This document shows, in pieces, positions 1-11,399 of a stretch of 64,000 nt of DNA. The notes under the pieces were generated by a model, which was not told where the DNA came from, did not search any database, and saw nothing but the letters and a program-made list of their open reading frames with translations. A program made the position numbers and the translations under genes. Positions within the stretch are counted from its first letter, which is position 1, and the number at the start of each line of letters is the position of its first letter. The DNA is from Glebionis coronaria. Taxonomy: Eukaryota; Streptophyta; Magnoliopsida; Asterales; Asteraceae. Location: the NCBI GenBank assembly GCA_025667525.1, contig CM046879.1:385353039-385417038 (forward strand), written 5' to 3'.

Positions 1-2734
1 CGAAGATCACCGGCTTTGTTGATGTCGAAGTTAGCCCACTTCAAGGCCCAGTATGCCTTATGTTCTAGCTCGATGGGGAGGTGGCAGGCTTTCCCGTATA
101 CAAGACGATAAGGTGTATAGCCAATCGGTGGCTTATAGGCGGTACGGAAAGCCCACAGAGCATCATCAAGTTTGTCGGCCCATTAGGCACGATGCTCTCC
201 CACAGTACGTTCCAAAATTCGCTTCAATCCACGGTTGGATATCTCGGCTTGACCGTTGGATTGAGGATGATAAGCGGTGGAAAGACGGTGATTGACACCA
301 TACTTAGCCATGAATCTTGCAAATTAATCGTTGCAAAAATGAGTCCCGCGGTCACTGATAATAGCACCAGGAACACCAAATCGAGCAAACAGTTGTTTCA
401 AGAAATTACAATCCACCCTCGCTTCGTTAGTGGGTAAAGCTTTGGCTTCAACCCATTTGGAAACGTAGTCGACGGCGACAAGGATGTATTTGTTTCCTTT
501 AGAAGTAGGGAATGGCCCCATAAAGTCGATGCCCCATACATCAAAGATTTCACATTCTTGTATGAAATTTTGAGGCATCTCATCTTTATGTGTGATCTTG
601 CCTTGTTTTTGGCAAGTATCACAATGTTTAACCATCTCGTGAGCATCACGATAAATGGTGGGCCAATAGAATCCCGAGTCAAACACTTTTTTGGCGGTGT
701 AGTTGGGACCAAAGTGACCACCGGTGGGTCCTTTGTGGCAAGCCTGGAGAATGTCAAAAGCTGCCGGTCCGTCAACACATCGGCGAATAATCAAGTGAGC
801 GCATTGTTTGAATAGAAAAGGGTCATCCCAAAACTAAGTCTTAACATTGTTCAAGAACTTCTTCTTTTGTTGGGATGTTAACCCTTTGATGAGAACACCA
901 CCCGCTAAGTAGTTTGCAATATCCGCAAACCACGGGGTGTCATCAAGATTGAGATTTATAGACATTAAGGTCTCAAGGGGAAAAGAGTCATTGATCTCTT
1001 TGTTTGGATGATCCCCTTGATATGGATCCTCAAGTCTACTAAGATGATCCGCGGCTAGGTTTTCAGCACCCTTCTTGTTACGAATTTCAATGTTGAGTTC
1101 TTGAAGGAGTAAAACCCAGCGGAGAAGTCTTGGCTTAGAGTCATGTTTAGTCATCAAGTACTTCAACGCGGAATGGTCCGTGTATACGATTGTGGTGGAT
1201 AAAACAAGATAGGGGCGAAATTTTTCAAAAGCATAGACAACAGCTAAAAGCTCTTTTTCGGTTGTCGTATAATACAATTGAGCCCCCGTCATTGTTTTGC
1301 TAGCATAGTGGATTGGTTGGAAGTGTTTGTTGATCCTTTGTCCCAAAACCGCACCAATAGCAAAGTCACTAGCATCGCACATCAACTCAAAGGGTATCTC
1401 CCAATTAGGGGTAACCAAGACTGGTGCCTTAGTTAGCTTATCCTTAAGAAGATTGAAGGCTTCGATACACTCTTTAGAAAAGATAAAAGGAGTATCTTTT
1501 TCCAAGAGGTGGGTCATCGAGCGGGCGATTTTAGAGAAATCCTGAATGAATCGACGTATGAAGCCCGCATGACCCAGAAAACTTCTCACACCCTTCACGG
1601 TTGCAGGTGGAGGTAATTTGGCTATGACGTCTACTTTAGCACGGTCGACTTCAAGACCGGCTTTAGAGATTTTGTGTCCTAGCACAATGCCTTCTTTGAC
1701 CATAAAATGGCATTTTTCCCAATTCAGAACAAGGCGAGTGTCTTCGCACCGCTTAAGCATACGTTCCAAATTGGCAAGGCAAGAAGAGAAGGAATCCCCA
1801 AAGACCGAGAAATCATCCATGAAGACTTCCATGGTTTGCTCAACCATGTCATGGAAGATAGCCAACATGCACCTTTGGAAAGTCCCGGGGGCATTGCATA
1901 AGCCAAAAGGCATTCTTTTGTAAGCAAATGTGCCATAGGGACAAGTGAATGTTGTCTTCTCTTGATCTTGGGGATCGATGGGTGTTTGGAAATAACCCGA
2001 GAAACCATTAAGAAATCAGTAATATTCATTACCCGCTAAACGTTCAAGCATTTGGTCCATAAAAGGAAGAGGGAAATGATCCTTTCTCGTGGCATCATTG
2101 AGTTTGCGGTAGTGTATACAAACTCTCCACCCAATAACAAGACGGGTAGGAATCAACTCGTTGTTTTGATTAGGCACAACGGTGATTCCGCCTTTCTTAG
2201 GCACACAATAGACTGGACTAACCCATGGTGAATCCGAAATAGGGTAAATCATACCCGCATCAAGAAGTTTGATAACCTCTTTTTTGATGACTTCATGGAT
2301 TTTAGGATTCACCCTTCTTTGGCTTTGAATTGTGGGCTTAAAGTCGTCCTCCATGAGAATTTTATGTGTGCAAAACTGAGGATCAATTCCGCGAATATCG
2401 GAGATTTTCCAAGCGATAACTCTTTTATGTTTCTTCAACACGGCAATGAGTCGGGATTTTTCTTCGTCTTTCAGGTCCTTCGCGATGATGACCAGTAACT
2501 TCTTGTTGTCTTCAAGGAAAACGTACTCTAGATGAGGAGGTAGGTCCTTAAGCTCAAGAGTAGGAGGATCCTCAATAGATGGTGTAACTAACGATGGATC
2601 ATCATTAGTCACCTCTTTAGGAGAAGGAGGATAAAACGGGTCTTCATTGAGAAGTCTCTCAATAGTACGAATGTCTTCATCCCAATCGGTGGAAGAATCA
2701 TCATACTTAAGATCGAGAGGACCCAACTAGCTTC
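1..2734 (-). pseudogene. pol: AthA pol: reverse transcriptase, RNase H and integrase, broken
   Basis: Read on the minus strand, domains follow the Ty3/gypsy order. RT has the FMDDFS catalytic motif near 1807-1823. RNase H starts near MCDASDFAIGAVLG (about 1350-1400) and includes [10 protein letters not shown]. Integrase has an HHCC finger (HKGPTGGH...HCDTCQK, about 610-745), then [10 protein letters not shown] and SDRGTHFC of the DDE core. In-frame stops lie at 2016-2018, 834-836, 324-326 and 183-185. A frameshift near 2727-2740 separates pol from the gag-protease frame. Alignment by eye with AthB shows sense codons at these sites, so they are mutations, not programmed stops. The protein would have copied element RNA and integrated the cDNA; this copy cannot. 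The integrase tail lies outside the window. Confidence 0.92.
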
Positions 2735-4039
2735 GAAATCATCCAAGTCACTTCCTCCAAAAGGAGTCAATGCCGGAGCAATTGAGGCAACGATCTCAAC
2801 ATTGGGTAGAGAAGAGAGAGTACTTTTGCAAGTATCATGAAATTTTTCTTCACAAGCCTCATCGAGAACATCAATAGCATTAACACTCTCATATGAATAA
2901 GGTTGCTTAGAAATCTTACCCATGTTGAAGACAATTTTATCGTCACCAACTCTCTTGATTATTTCACGCGCGGCTACATCAATGGGAGTGCGACCGGTCC
3001 TCAAGAAGGGACGTCCAACGATTAATGGAACACGAGGATCCATCTCGTAATCAACGACAACAAAATCCGCCGGGAAGGTGAATTTGTCGACGCCAACAAA
3101 GACGTCTTCGGCTATCCTCACTGGATAAGCAACCGTACAGTTAGCTAATTCCAAAGTCATTTTGGTGGGGACTAGCTCGGGGAGAGATAATCGCTTCCAA
3201 ACACTTAAAGGCATTAAGTTTATACTGGCACCTAGATCGGCTAGGGCCATGCAATTCTCTACTCCCGGGAAGTTGCAAGGAATCAAGAAGCGACCCGGAT
3301 CACCAAGTTTGGTGGGCAATTTCCTTAAGAGAACGGCGGAGCAATTCTCATTAAGTTGGGTCTGAGCAATGTCAAGAAGCTTCTCCTTGTCACTAAGAAG
3401 ATCTTTAAATATCTTTGCGTATTTAGGCATGTGAGCGAGAGCCTCGACAAAGGAGATGTTAAAATTCAATTGTTTAAACATTTTAAGAAAGTTTGAAACT
3501 TGAATATCATCCTTGCTCTTTTGCTTCTCTTTCCTCAACCTTGAAGGATAAGGTATATTGGATGAAGAAGAAGGCTTTAGGGGAGTAGGATCACTCACAA
3601 CCACGGGTGGTGGGGAAATGGGGATAGAAGGTGAAGGAGGTGAGGAAAGTTGCTCGTTTTTCTTGTTCACAATCACGGGTGGAGGTGTAGGAAGCTCGGG
3701 TTCCGTATAACCTTTTCCACTACTAGTGGTGATTGCTTTCATCTCCCCTCTTGGATTCGCAACGGTGTTACTCGGAAGAGTACCCGAAGAAGAGGGTTGA
3801 TTACCTTGGAAGAGCGAACCGATCATATCACGAATGTTAACCGCTTGAGTGCTGAAAGAGTCTCTCATGTCTGCACGAATCTCATTGCTTTGTTTTTCCA
3901 TGTCATTCCTTAGATCGGCTCGAATATCGCTCCCTTGTTTCGCCATGTCATTCTTCAAGTTGAAAAATTGACATTGAAGATTCGTCACCAACTCTCGATT
4001 AGTCTTCATGAACGTCTCGACGTCTTGATTCAATACCAT
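2735..4039 (-). pseudogene. AthA gag C-terminal part and aspartic protease
   Basis: In frame with gag upstream. It starts as a charged, coiled-coil-like stretch with repeated ADLRNDMEKQ / ADMRDSF units (near 3840-3940), passes through a proline/serine-rich linker, and enters a retropepsin domain. The active site reads ALADLGASINLMP near 3215-3255; DLGAS in place of the usual DTG/DSG is typical of Athila. Downstream blocks FPADFVVVDYE and PLIVGRPFL match the family flap and C-terminal region. The frame is lost near 2735 just before the pol linker. The role would be maturation of the Gag-Pol polyprotein in the virus-like particle. Domain identity is firm; the exact gag/protease boundary is not visible. 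Confidence 0.88.
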
Positions 4040-5305
4040 CGGTTGATTGAGAGGTGGAGCTTGGTAAGCTTGAGAATTTCCTTGAGGTGGGTATGGGTTT
4101 CTTTGGGATTGATATTGATTGTTAGCACGAGGTTGGGATTGGTTGTTTCAGTTATAGCTTTGTTGTTGGTTTTGGTTTGGAGGAGGGAAACCGGGTGGAT
4201 CAAGATAATTGTTTGAACGATAACTTAGCAAGATACGGTCTCCTTGAGGACGAGCTTGATAGCCTCCCGTGGGATAAGTACCGTATGCCGCGTTAACGTT
4301 TTCAGAAAAATTTCCTTGAGTGGAAGGACAATCATTGTAGGAATGAGGACCACCACATGTGTCACAAGAAATAGAAACGGCTTTAGCTTGTTGAAAGTGG
4401 TTTGTGGCCATAGTCATGAAATTCTTGTTCATCTCTGCAATCTGTTGGGTAAGTTCGGTTATCTCGGGATTGGAAGTAGTAGAAGAAACATTGACTCTCG
4501 AGTTAGATCTTGAGGATGCGGATGAATCCCAATTCTTGTGGTGAGTAGTCATGTTTTCAATCAACTCTCTACACTCCTCCGGTCTCCTTTTCATAAAAGT
4601 ACCACCAACGGTGGTGTTGATCGTGTCACGATCACGAAAAGTGAGACCATTGTAAAAAGTATCAATGAGAGTGAAGGGGAGCATGTTGTGATTTGGACAG
4701 CGGTCGATCAAATCATTGTATCGTTCCCAAGCATCAAAGAGCGATTCATCATTGTCTTGCATGAATCCACTAATTTGGTTACGAAGGCTCGTGACCATGG
4801 ATGGTAGGAAGTAGCGCTACAAAAAGCGTTGAGTCATGTCGTCCCAAGTATGAATAGAGTTCTTTGGGAGACGGTCAAACCATTTTTCGGCATGGTGAGA
4901 AAGCGAGTAGGGAAAGAGTTAGAGGCCAAGGTCATCCATAGAAACACCGGGGGACTTCATGCTTTGGGTGATGGTAATGAATTTGTCGAGGTGTTTGTTG
5001 GCATCATCATCCGGAATTCCGTGAAATGGGTTAGTTTGCACTTGTTGGATCATGTGATGCTTCAACGAAAACTCCTGAGCCGTGACATACATCGGCGCAA
5101 TCGGGCCTCCACGTCCGTTCATCGTAGGTTGGCATAGCTCCTCCATGGTTCGTAGGTCGGGTAAGGGTGGATTATTCATGTTTGGGTGGGGTGGATTATT
5201 ATTGTTGGGGAGGGGTGGATTATTATTGTTGTTGTTGTGTACATCGGCCATGTCTAAATCTTCGAGAGTCTCAGGCTCTGAATAAGACGTTGATCGAGTA
5301 CGCAT
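4040..5305 (-). pseudogene. gag: AthA gag (nucleocapsid-like), three nonsense codons
   Basis: The start codon is at 5305 (complement), about 190 nt after the primer site. The N-terminus is low complexity, rich in Asn and Pro. It is followed by the plant gypsy gag core (SLSHHAEKWFDRLP, then TWDDMTQRFL and SLFDAWERYNDLIDRCPNH). A zinc knuckle CDTCGGPHSYNDC (C-X2-C-X3-H-X4-C) lies near 4330-4370. Stops at 4919-4921, 4817-4819 and 4148-4150 interrupt one continuous frame. Known role of the family: RNA packaging and particle formation in the cytoplasm. The knuckle spacing is one residue shorter than the classic CCHC and recurs in the AthC ORF. Confidence 0.9.
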
Positions 5306-5426
5306 ACACTAAAAAGAAAATGCAAGAGAAAATATTTTTGGTTTTTATAGGTTTTTTAATGTTTTTGTATTTTTGAAAATTTTATATTTTTATGGGTTTT
5401 TTGAAAAATTTTGTGCTTGAAAATAA

Positions 5427-5442
5427 CGTTCCCGAAAGAACG
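5427..5442 (-). other. AthA leader hairpin with UUCG loop
   Basis: On the minus strand, six-base arms CGTTCT / GGAACG enclose the tetraloop TTCG, just downstream of the primer site and after a TTGGGATC block. The same position in AthC (56616-56631 and 62120-62135) has a hairpin with the same outer stem and a different loop. Conservation in a non-coding leader suggests an RNA signal for dimerisation, packaging or translation; the function is inferred. Confidence 0.6.
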
Positions 5443-5494
5443 GATCCCAAAATCCAATTTTTCTCACAAAAACCGTTGATCCTTACGAAAAGAG

Positions 5495-5509
5495 CCGGCA
5501 GCGGCGCCA
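5495..5509 (-). other. AthA primer-binding site, tRNA-Asp type
   Basis: The minus strand reads TGGCGCCGCTGCCGG. The 3' end of plant tRNA-Asp(GTC) pairs with TGGCGCCGTTGCCGG, so there is one mismatch. tRNA-Asp priming is usual for Athila elements. The site marks the inner border of the 5' LTR. Confidence 0.88.
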
Positions 5510-5789
5510 TTTTAATAACTGATTTTTGGTTGGTTAATAAAAAGGTTGGCTTGCAAGATCTTTCTTTGCGTTGCTCGTACCAAATTGATATATGTCGTTG
5601 TTTCGTTATCGGTATCTTTTCGAATCGATCACGGTTAAAAGTGCAATCGTTGTAATTGGTGAATAAAAAGGGGGAGCTTTGGTCTAAATCTACTAAAATG
5701 ATAAGTGCTAGAAGTAATAAAATTAAACTAAAAGCAATTACTGAGAATAAAAATAGAATTTAAATCAAACAGTAAGTACCTAAACTTGG

Positions 5790-6312
5790 AGAAAACAACT
5801 TATTCGGAATGAATGCTTGATCCGAAACATCTCGGAAATTTAGCTTATTCGGAATATTTCTTCTCATAAGGAATAAAACTGGAAAACTGCTCTATTCCGA
5901 ATAATGGCTTATCCGGAATATTTGCTCTACTCGGAATAATAGTCTATCCGGAATGTCTGCTCTACTCGGAATAATAGTCTATCCGGAATGTTTGTGCTTA
6001 TGCGGAATAATATGATTATCCGGAATATTGTACTTATGCGGAATGTTTTAGAAAGAAAACTCTATTCGGAATAACTGCTAATCCGGAATATTGATTATTC
6101 CGGATGGACATGTTGATTCGGAATGTTTGCGAGAAAACACTGATCCGGAATAATGTTCCTATGCGGAATAATGAGCTTATTCGGAATATTGGCTCTACTC
6201 GGAATAATCTGATATTCCGAATAAACACTAAAATCACAACCTTGATCCGGAGTGATGGATATTCCGAACCAACAGTACAATCACAGACACCCTTATCCGG
6301 AATCTGGGCAAG
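5790..6312 (-). repeat. AthA LTR array of degenerate TATCCGGAAT / TATTCGGAAT motifs
   Basis: About 25 copies of a 10-12 base motif (variants TATCCGGAAT, TATTCGGAAT, CTACTCGGAATA, TTATGCGGAATA) occur on the + strand every 15-30 bases, with unrelated spacers. Cores are near-palindromic around CCGG. Other Athila LTRs in this window have related arrays with their own consensus. Short apparent reading frames here are by-products of the repeat. Confidence 0.85.
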
Positions 6313-6721
6313 TTAATGGTGCGAAGAACAGGGGATGACTGAAACACAAATTTAATACAAAATTTCACCAAGTTTTTAATCAAGTCTTAAACCAATTTAA
6401 CCACTAACCATTTACTCAAAGTAAACATCAATCCAAAACAACAAAAACACAAAACCCACTTACTTTTTATGATAAAACCAATAAAATGAAACTTTAAGAA
6501 CTTTGAATCACAAAGAGATGAATAACAAGATGATAGAAAGATTAAATGTAAACTTGTATTGATGATTAAGATTCAACAAACAAAATGAAAAGGTTAAACT
6601 TACAAGATTGAAGAAGAAATCAAAGAAATGAAAACCACTCCTTAAGGGAGATGGTTCTTCCTATGAACTAGGAGAAAATGTAACAGAATGAAAAACTTGT
6701 GGAAAATTGTGAATGGGATGA

Positions 6722-6731
6722 GTATTTATAG
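6722..6731 (-). promoter_or_regulatory. AthA LTR TATA box
   Basis: The minus strand reads CCTATAAATACT in a GC-richer setting (AAGCCTATAAATACTCATCC). It sits between the purine-rich U3 block and the motif array, at a place equivalent to TATA boxes in the AthB, AthC and AthD LTRs. It probably drives genomic RNA. Confidence 0.7.
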
Positions 6732-7176
6732 GCTTCCTCCTTGGTTGGTAAGTGGGCTTTCTCCCTTTCTTTTTGTCTTCTCGTCTTTTCAGAAAAGTTG
6801 ACGTTTTCGATTTCGATTCGGGATTTGTCGACGAATAAATTCAACTCGTCTTTTAATTTCTTCATTTAATAGACTTGAGTTTCTTCGACATGTGTAAATC
6901 TTCCATCTTTGGTCCTTTTCTTCGATAAATCTTTAAATAGGCGCATTGACTTCAAATCTTTTGCATCTCTTGGACTATAGACTTCGTCTTTTCGCCTTTT
7001 TCCTCAATAAAACCCGTGCAATCCCATGTTTTCTTTAATATTTATCCGATTGGCTCTGAAAACACAACAAACACACAAACCACGCACAATTCCAAACAAA
7101 TGACATTAAATACGCGATTTGGTCTTGTTTTAGCAAGAAATAAGTGGTAAAAGGATGGGTGTTTTCACACCTATCA

Positions 7177-7392
7177 CTCTTTAACTCTCGGTTGAAACTT
7201 ATTTCGGGCAAGCTTAAATCTCGTTGGTCCGGTCCATTCACCATCGCCAAAGTCTTCCCTTATGGAACCATTGGGTTATCGCAACCAAATGGGCCAAAAT
7301 TTAAGGTAAATGGCCAACGAGATAAGTTGTACTTTGGTGAGGAAATCTCTCATGAGATGATTCCATCTGTCACCATGTTTCCCTTGAATTAG
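7177..7392 (+). pseudogene. AthD integrase C-terminal fragment
   Basis: About 71 residues from LFNSRLK to the stop at 7390-7392. The core GKLKSRWSGPFTIAKVFPYG is the small SH3-like/GPY-type C-terminal fold of gypsy integrases and closely matches the AthB integrase end (51932-52160 complement). The N-terminal side was cut off by the AthA insertion, so no start codon belongs to it. An ATG at 7144 lies in the AthA LTR and is accidental. Confidence 0.9.
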
Positions 7393-7400
7393 TTCTGGGT

Positions 7401-7455
7401 CGAGTCAGGCTTGCAACTCGGTTAACAAAAACAAGCGCTTCTCGGGAGGCAACCC
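7401..7455 (+). other. AthD conserved post-pol motif: hairpin and GGGAGGCAACCC
   Basis: Nine bases after the pol stop is CGAGTCA-GGCTTG-CAACTCG (imperfect inverted repeat), then GGTTAACAAAAACAAGCGCTT, then GGGAGGCAACCC. The same order occurs after the coding regions of AthB and both AthC copies, where the hairpin arms are perfect. The sequence string is familiar downstream of plant Athila pol genes; its function is unknown to me. Confidence 0.8.
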
Positions 7456-9453
7456 GTTGATCTATCCTTTACCGTCTTCATAATAAGTGTAGGGGGAGCC
7501 CCGTTAGTGTTTGTTGTCTTGTTTCTTATGATATGTAGGGATTAAAGCTTTCAAAGAGCCACATTTGATGATATTTGACGATCCGTGATCCCGTGTACCC
7601 GTCTTCCCGTTTCTATCCTAAACTGTCGTGATTCAATATTTCATATCTTAATATGTTCACATTAAAATCACTATAGTTGTCTTTCCCTTAGCAAGATTTA
7701 AACAAAGTGCACAATGTCCTATGTGTAGGGGAGTTTACTTCCACATGCTTAAACATTGAGGACAATGTTTATATCAAGTGTAGGGGGACTTCTATCGAAG
7801 TTAAGTGGTCTTTTCCATGAATTTGTCCTCATTTTAACCGGAAAATTTGATTTTTTCGACATTTTTCAAAATATTTAATCCATTTTGGCCTAGTAGTATA
7901 GTAGTATTTTCCTTTGTTATCATTATTTACTTTCTTTGCTAGAATAAATTTTAAATAAAGTGGTTTTAATTTTCAAACGTTGTGAATCTTTTGACTCAAC
8001 CCGAGTTTACTTATCTAAGTTTACTCTAGCTATTATCCTTAACGTGTTTAAGTTAAGTTTTGCTAGGCTTTTATATAGGGAGCTTTAAAACGTGAAAGTC
8101 TTAACTCTTACGAGTTAAGAACAAGAACTTTTCACAAGTTCCTATAATTGATCCTAGAAAGTCGTTTATCAAGGGAACTTTAAAATGCGAATTCTAAACA
8201 TGAAAGAGTCTAAGAAGTTGCAAGATCCTATAGATGACTTGAAAACCCAAAACTTTTATTTAATTGGCTAAGCATCCACGAGTCTCATTCCTTGAGATTT
8301 TAAATTGTGGAGAACGAGAGATGATAGAGTCAATTATAAGTTTGGTATTCTTTCATGAATTTATGTGAGTTAATTATAAGATTTTTCTTCCATCGCTCGT
8401 TAATAAATATATTTGTAATAAATAAGGTTGTACGATTTGAAAAGTTACTTAGCTTCTAGCCCAAGATCGTTTAAAAGTTGCTCGGTATTAATTACAGTTC
8501 ATAGACAAGGCATAATTTATTGAAGCGGGATGCGAAGATTGGCGAGTCCAAAAAGGCCCTAACAAGGCATGAGGGCTACATTTTGTTGCTAAAGATCCCA
8601 AGTGATGTGAAGAATCATTTATCAAAAATCAATATGAAGGATCGAGACACCCGACTAAAAGCAAAAACTCCCCTAAAGATCACGAAGAAGTCTATCCGAA
8701 AAGACCCTAGCAAGGTATGAGGATAAATAGATCCAAGTCCTAAAATGAGGCGGATCGTTGTATATCAAAATCCAAAATAAAGATTGGAGAAAAATGAAGA
8801 AGCCGTGGTCCAACTATGAAGAATCTCTCAAAAACTTCAAGTAAAGAAATTCCTATTATGAAGAGAAGACCATAATTTCAAGAACGTCTCTCAAGATTTG
8901 AAGTATGAAGTCGCTGCCAAATATCGGTCCAAGAAAGGTCTCAAATCGTGAAGTTATGCCAAGATATGAACTTTAAGAGGTCCCGAGAAGTAGTTTTAAA
9001 AGATTTTGTCATTTAGCTAACTATTGATTAAATCGGCCCACTTTATTTTCATCCTAAATTAACTATCGAAATAAGTCAAACAATGCAACCTCGTGATCAT
9101 TCAAGAAAATCATAAAATATAAGAGATACACCTAGGAATAAGGGAGTCTAAGTGAATAATTGGGCCACATGAAGTTGTGTTAGTTTGCTAACTTATAATA
9201 ACAATGATCTCGTTTATAAGTTTGGTGTGGGGAACGTGAAACTTGAGGGTGATAAAAATTCATGGCAACCTAAAGCCCGAATGTAAGTCTTTGATTTCTT
9301 TACTTGTTTTGTATGTATTTCTATCTTTTTAGTTTTCTTTAGTGTTCAGTATTTAATAAAGGCTAATGTGGGTTGATTATGATGGAAAATGTAAAACTTG
9401 CTTTGTAATTAATGCATTGCATGAGGGCATTGCAATGGTCAAGTGTAGGGATT
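7456..9453 (+). other. AthD 3' noncoding region with repeated polypurine-like motifs
   Basis: No coding region is visible. AAGTGTAGGGG-type purine tracts occur at 7485-7497, 7722-7733, 7776-7788 and finally 9441-9453, which abuts the 3' LTR and is the presumed plus-strand primer. An inverted repeat AAACATTG-AGGA-CAATGTTT lies at 7751-7770. The block from about 8520 to 9250 is shared with AthC (59515-60240) and AthB (30600-31340 complement), so it belongs to the element and is not host sequence. Confidence 0.8.
9441..9453 (+). other. AthD polypurine tract
   Basis: AAGTGTAGGGATT directly precedes the LTR start TAATAAGTTTGAAAAC. The position fits the plus-strand primer; AthB and AthC have the same tract next to their 3' LTRs. 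Confidence 0.7.
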
Positions 9454-9866
9454 TAATAAGTTTGAAAACACTTATCCTTTTACCACTTATTCCCAATAAT
9501 AACAAGACCAAAACGTCTATTTTATATCGTAAAAGTCATAATTATGCATGGTTTGTGTTTTTATTGTGTTTCAAGATAAAAATATGAAAAAGGGAGAAAA
9601 CACAGGCTATCACGGGCTTTTATCGAAGAAAAAGACAAAAGACAAAGTCAAAAGGTCAAAAGTGCAAGAAGAACGGAAGTCAAAGGCCTATTCTGAAGAT
9701 TTATCGAAGAAAAAGTCTAAAGACGGAAGTTTAACAAAGTCGAAGAACCAAGTCTATTAAAAGAAGAAAAATAGAAGACGAGTTCAAGTTATCATTCGAC
9801 TAATCCCAAGCCTAAGTTGAGAAAGCCGAGAAGAAAAGAGAAGAAACAAGCACTTTCCACCTCCCC

Positions 9867-9875
9867 TATATATAG
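9867..9875 (+). promoter_or_regulatory. AthD LTR TATA box
   Basis: CCCCTATATATAGTC sits about 410 bases into the LTR, at the place equivalent to the TATA boxes of the AthA, AthB and AthC LTRs. Confidence 0.65.
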
Positions 9876-10379
9876 TCTTCTAATGTGTCATTAGAAGAGT
9901 TAGTTAATTTGTAGTCTTTAATTTTCTAGTTTTATTTTTTAAGTGTGTTTTATTTTTCTTCTCTCTAGTTTCTTTCAAGCTTATCAAATCTTAATCTTTT
10001 AATCTTTGATCTTAATCTTCAATTTAATCAAGTTTATTTCTCTCATTCTACCTTTCTTAATAATCTTTTATTTTACTTAATCAATCATGTAGTTGGTTTA
10101 ATTTTGTTGATGATGTGATTTTTTGCTTATTTGATTGTGCTTATTGAGTTGGTGTGTTTAGAGTTTTTAGACTGAGGTGCTTATTGCTTAATTTTTATGT
10201 TTAATAGTTTTTAAAATAATTTGATTTTGGTAGTTTAATATTTTTATAAAAAGTTGATATTAAATTTTTGCTTATTTAGTGTTTTTTAAAGTTTTTTAAA
10301 TTGTGTCTTATTATATTTTCTAAAAATTTATTTGGTAAAATTTTGGTAAAGTGGTTATTTTGTTTTGCTTATTTTAGCT

Positions 10380-11030
10380 TAATTCGGGTTTTAGAAACCA
10401 TCTTTTCCCGAACTTGTTGAAAACCCTTCTTTCCCGACTTACTTACAACGTGTTTTCCTGAATTAAGTGTGTTATCATTTCCCGAATTATATGCAAACCA
10501 GTTCATTCCGAATTAGGTTCGGAATTTGATATTCCGAATTAACTCTTTAATATACTTCCCGAGTTACGTGCAAGAATTGTGCATCATCCCATATTCCGAA
10601 CTACATTCAGTCGACCACTTCCCGAATTATATGCAAGAATGAGTTTCCCAAATTAGGTAAGAAGTGTACATTCCGGACTAGGTTCATCACGTTTGATTCC
10701 GAATTAAATCCCTCATCGTGTATTCCGAATTAGGTGTATGTCGGGTATTCCGAATTAGGTCTGGCATATATTATTCCGAATTAAGTCTTGAGTACATATT
10801 CCGAATTACATCAAAAGGTTAGATTCTAAATTATATTCTGGATTTTGTTTCCTGAATTGAGTGTCGGTTTGAGGATTCCGAATTATTTTCAACACTTGCA
10901 TTCCGAACTATTTGCAAGATTTGTTTCCCGAATTAGACTCCGAACTAGGTGGGTAACGAAGATTCCGAACTACATGCAGCATTCGTATTCTGAATTAAGT
11001 GTAAGGCTACAGATTCCGAATTAAGAGTTG
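10380..11030 (+). repeat. AthD LTR array of TTCCGAATTA motifs
   Basis: About 25 degenerate copies of ATTCCGAATTA / TTCCCGAATTA on the + strand, spaced roughly 20-30 bases apart. The spacers show no obvious homology to each other, so this is a dispersed motif array, not a simple tandem repeat. Confidence 0.85.
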
Positions 11031-11399
11031 GATTGGTAAACTATTTTAAATACTTATTTTTCCAGTTTTTGTTTTCTAAACTATTTTAAATACTTATTTT
11101 TCCCGCTAATTTTCTTAATTGTTATCTTATTTGTTTTAACATAGATTTATTTTAAAGTTTTCATTTTTATTAAGTTTTCAAAATTTACTTTTTAAAGTTT
11201 TAATCTCTCGTCATTTATTTTAAGTCTAAATTTTTAGTTTAACTTTTAAAGCTTTTATTTTTACTCAACAACATTTTCATTTTTGCTTTTAGTTTAAAAT
11301 AGATAATCACACCACTTTATTTTCCACCAAGAACGACTGAGTCGCACTTTCAACTGGTAATCAATTCGAATTGAATCGAGACGAAATTTATTTTCATAA

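Larger units (their letters stand above)
1..7176 (-). mobile_element. AthA: Athila-type Ty3/gypsy LTR retrotransposon, 5' LTR plus gag-pol, 3' end outside window
   Basis: The element reads right to left: 5' LTR (~5510-7176), tRNA-Asp-type primer site, leader, gag, protease, RT, RNase H and integrase, running off the left edge. Athila assignment rests on the RT motif MPFGLCNAPGTFQRCM, the protease DLGAS active site and the tRNA-Asp primer site, all typical of that clade. It interrupts AthD: the base after its LTR start (7177) continues AthD integrase exactly at the residues LFNSR. The LTR start is placed at TGATAGGTGTG (complement of 7166-7176), because AthC has the same start and AthD coding resumes right after it. 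The left-hand target duplication cannot be tested. Confidence 0.93.
5510..7176 (-). repeat. AthA 5' LTR (outer end 7176, inner end approximate)
   Basis: The region between the primer site and the AthD integrase fragment is non-coding. It contains, from its outer end, a conserved purine-rich U3 block (about 6860-7030), a TATA box, and an array of TCCGGAAT-like motifs. The outer terminus (TGATAGGTGTGAAAAC on the minus strand) matches AthC. The inner terminus is set at the primer site because no second copy is in the window to compare. Confidence 0.8.
7177..11390 (+). mobile_element. AthD: Athila-type element, 3' part (integrase end, 3' noncoding region, 3' LTR)
   Basis: The + strand resumes at 7177 with the integrase C-terminus, followed by a 2-kb noncoding region and a 3' LTR (9454-~11390). 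The 5' part lies beyond AthA to the left of the window. The right border is where copia integrase sequence begins (about 11390-11420). The LTR U3 is close to that of AthB (same first ~700 bases by eye), so the two belong to one family, but their internal motif arrays differ. Confidence 0.88.
9454..11390 (+). repeat. AthD 3' LTR (right end approximate)
   Basis: It starts TAATAAGTTTGAAAACAC. It carries the purine-rich U3 block (about 9600-9740), a TATA box at 9867 and an array of TTCCCGAATTA motifs (10380-11030). The end is uncertain: similarity to the AthB LTR is lost after AATCAATTCGAA near 11370, and copia sequence is recognisable from about 11420. Confidence 0.8.

Noticed and set aside
5790..6312. 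Heat-shock element cluster (TTCnnGAA)
   Set aside because: Only TTCCGGAA variants fit; most copies have TTCGGAA, TTCCGAA or TCCGGAAA with wrong spacing, so a specific HSE claim is not supported.
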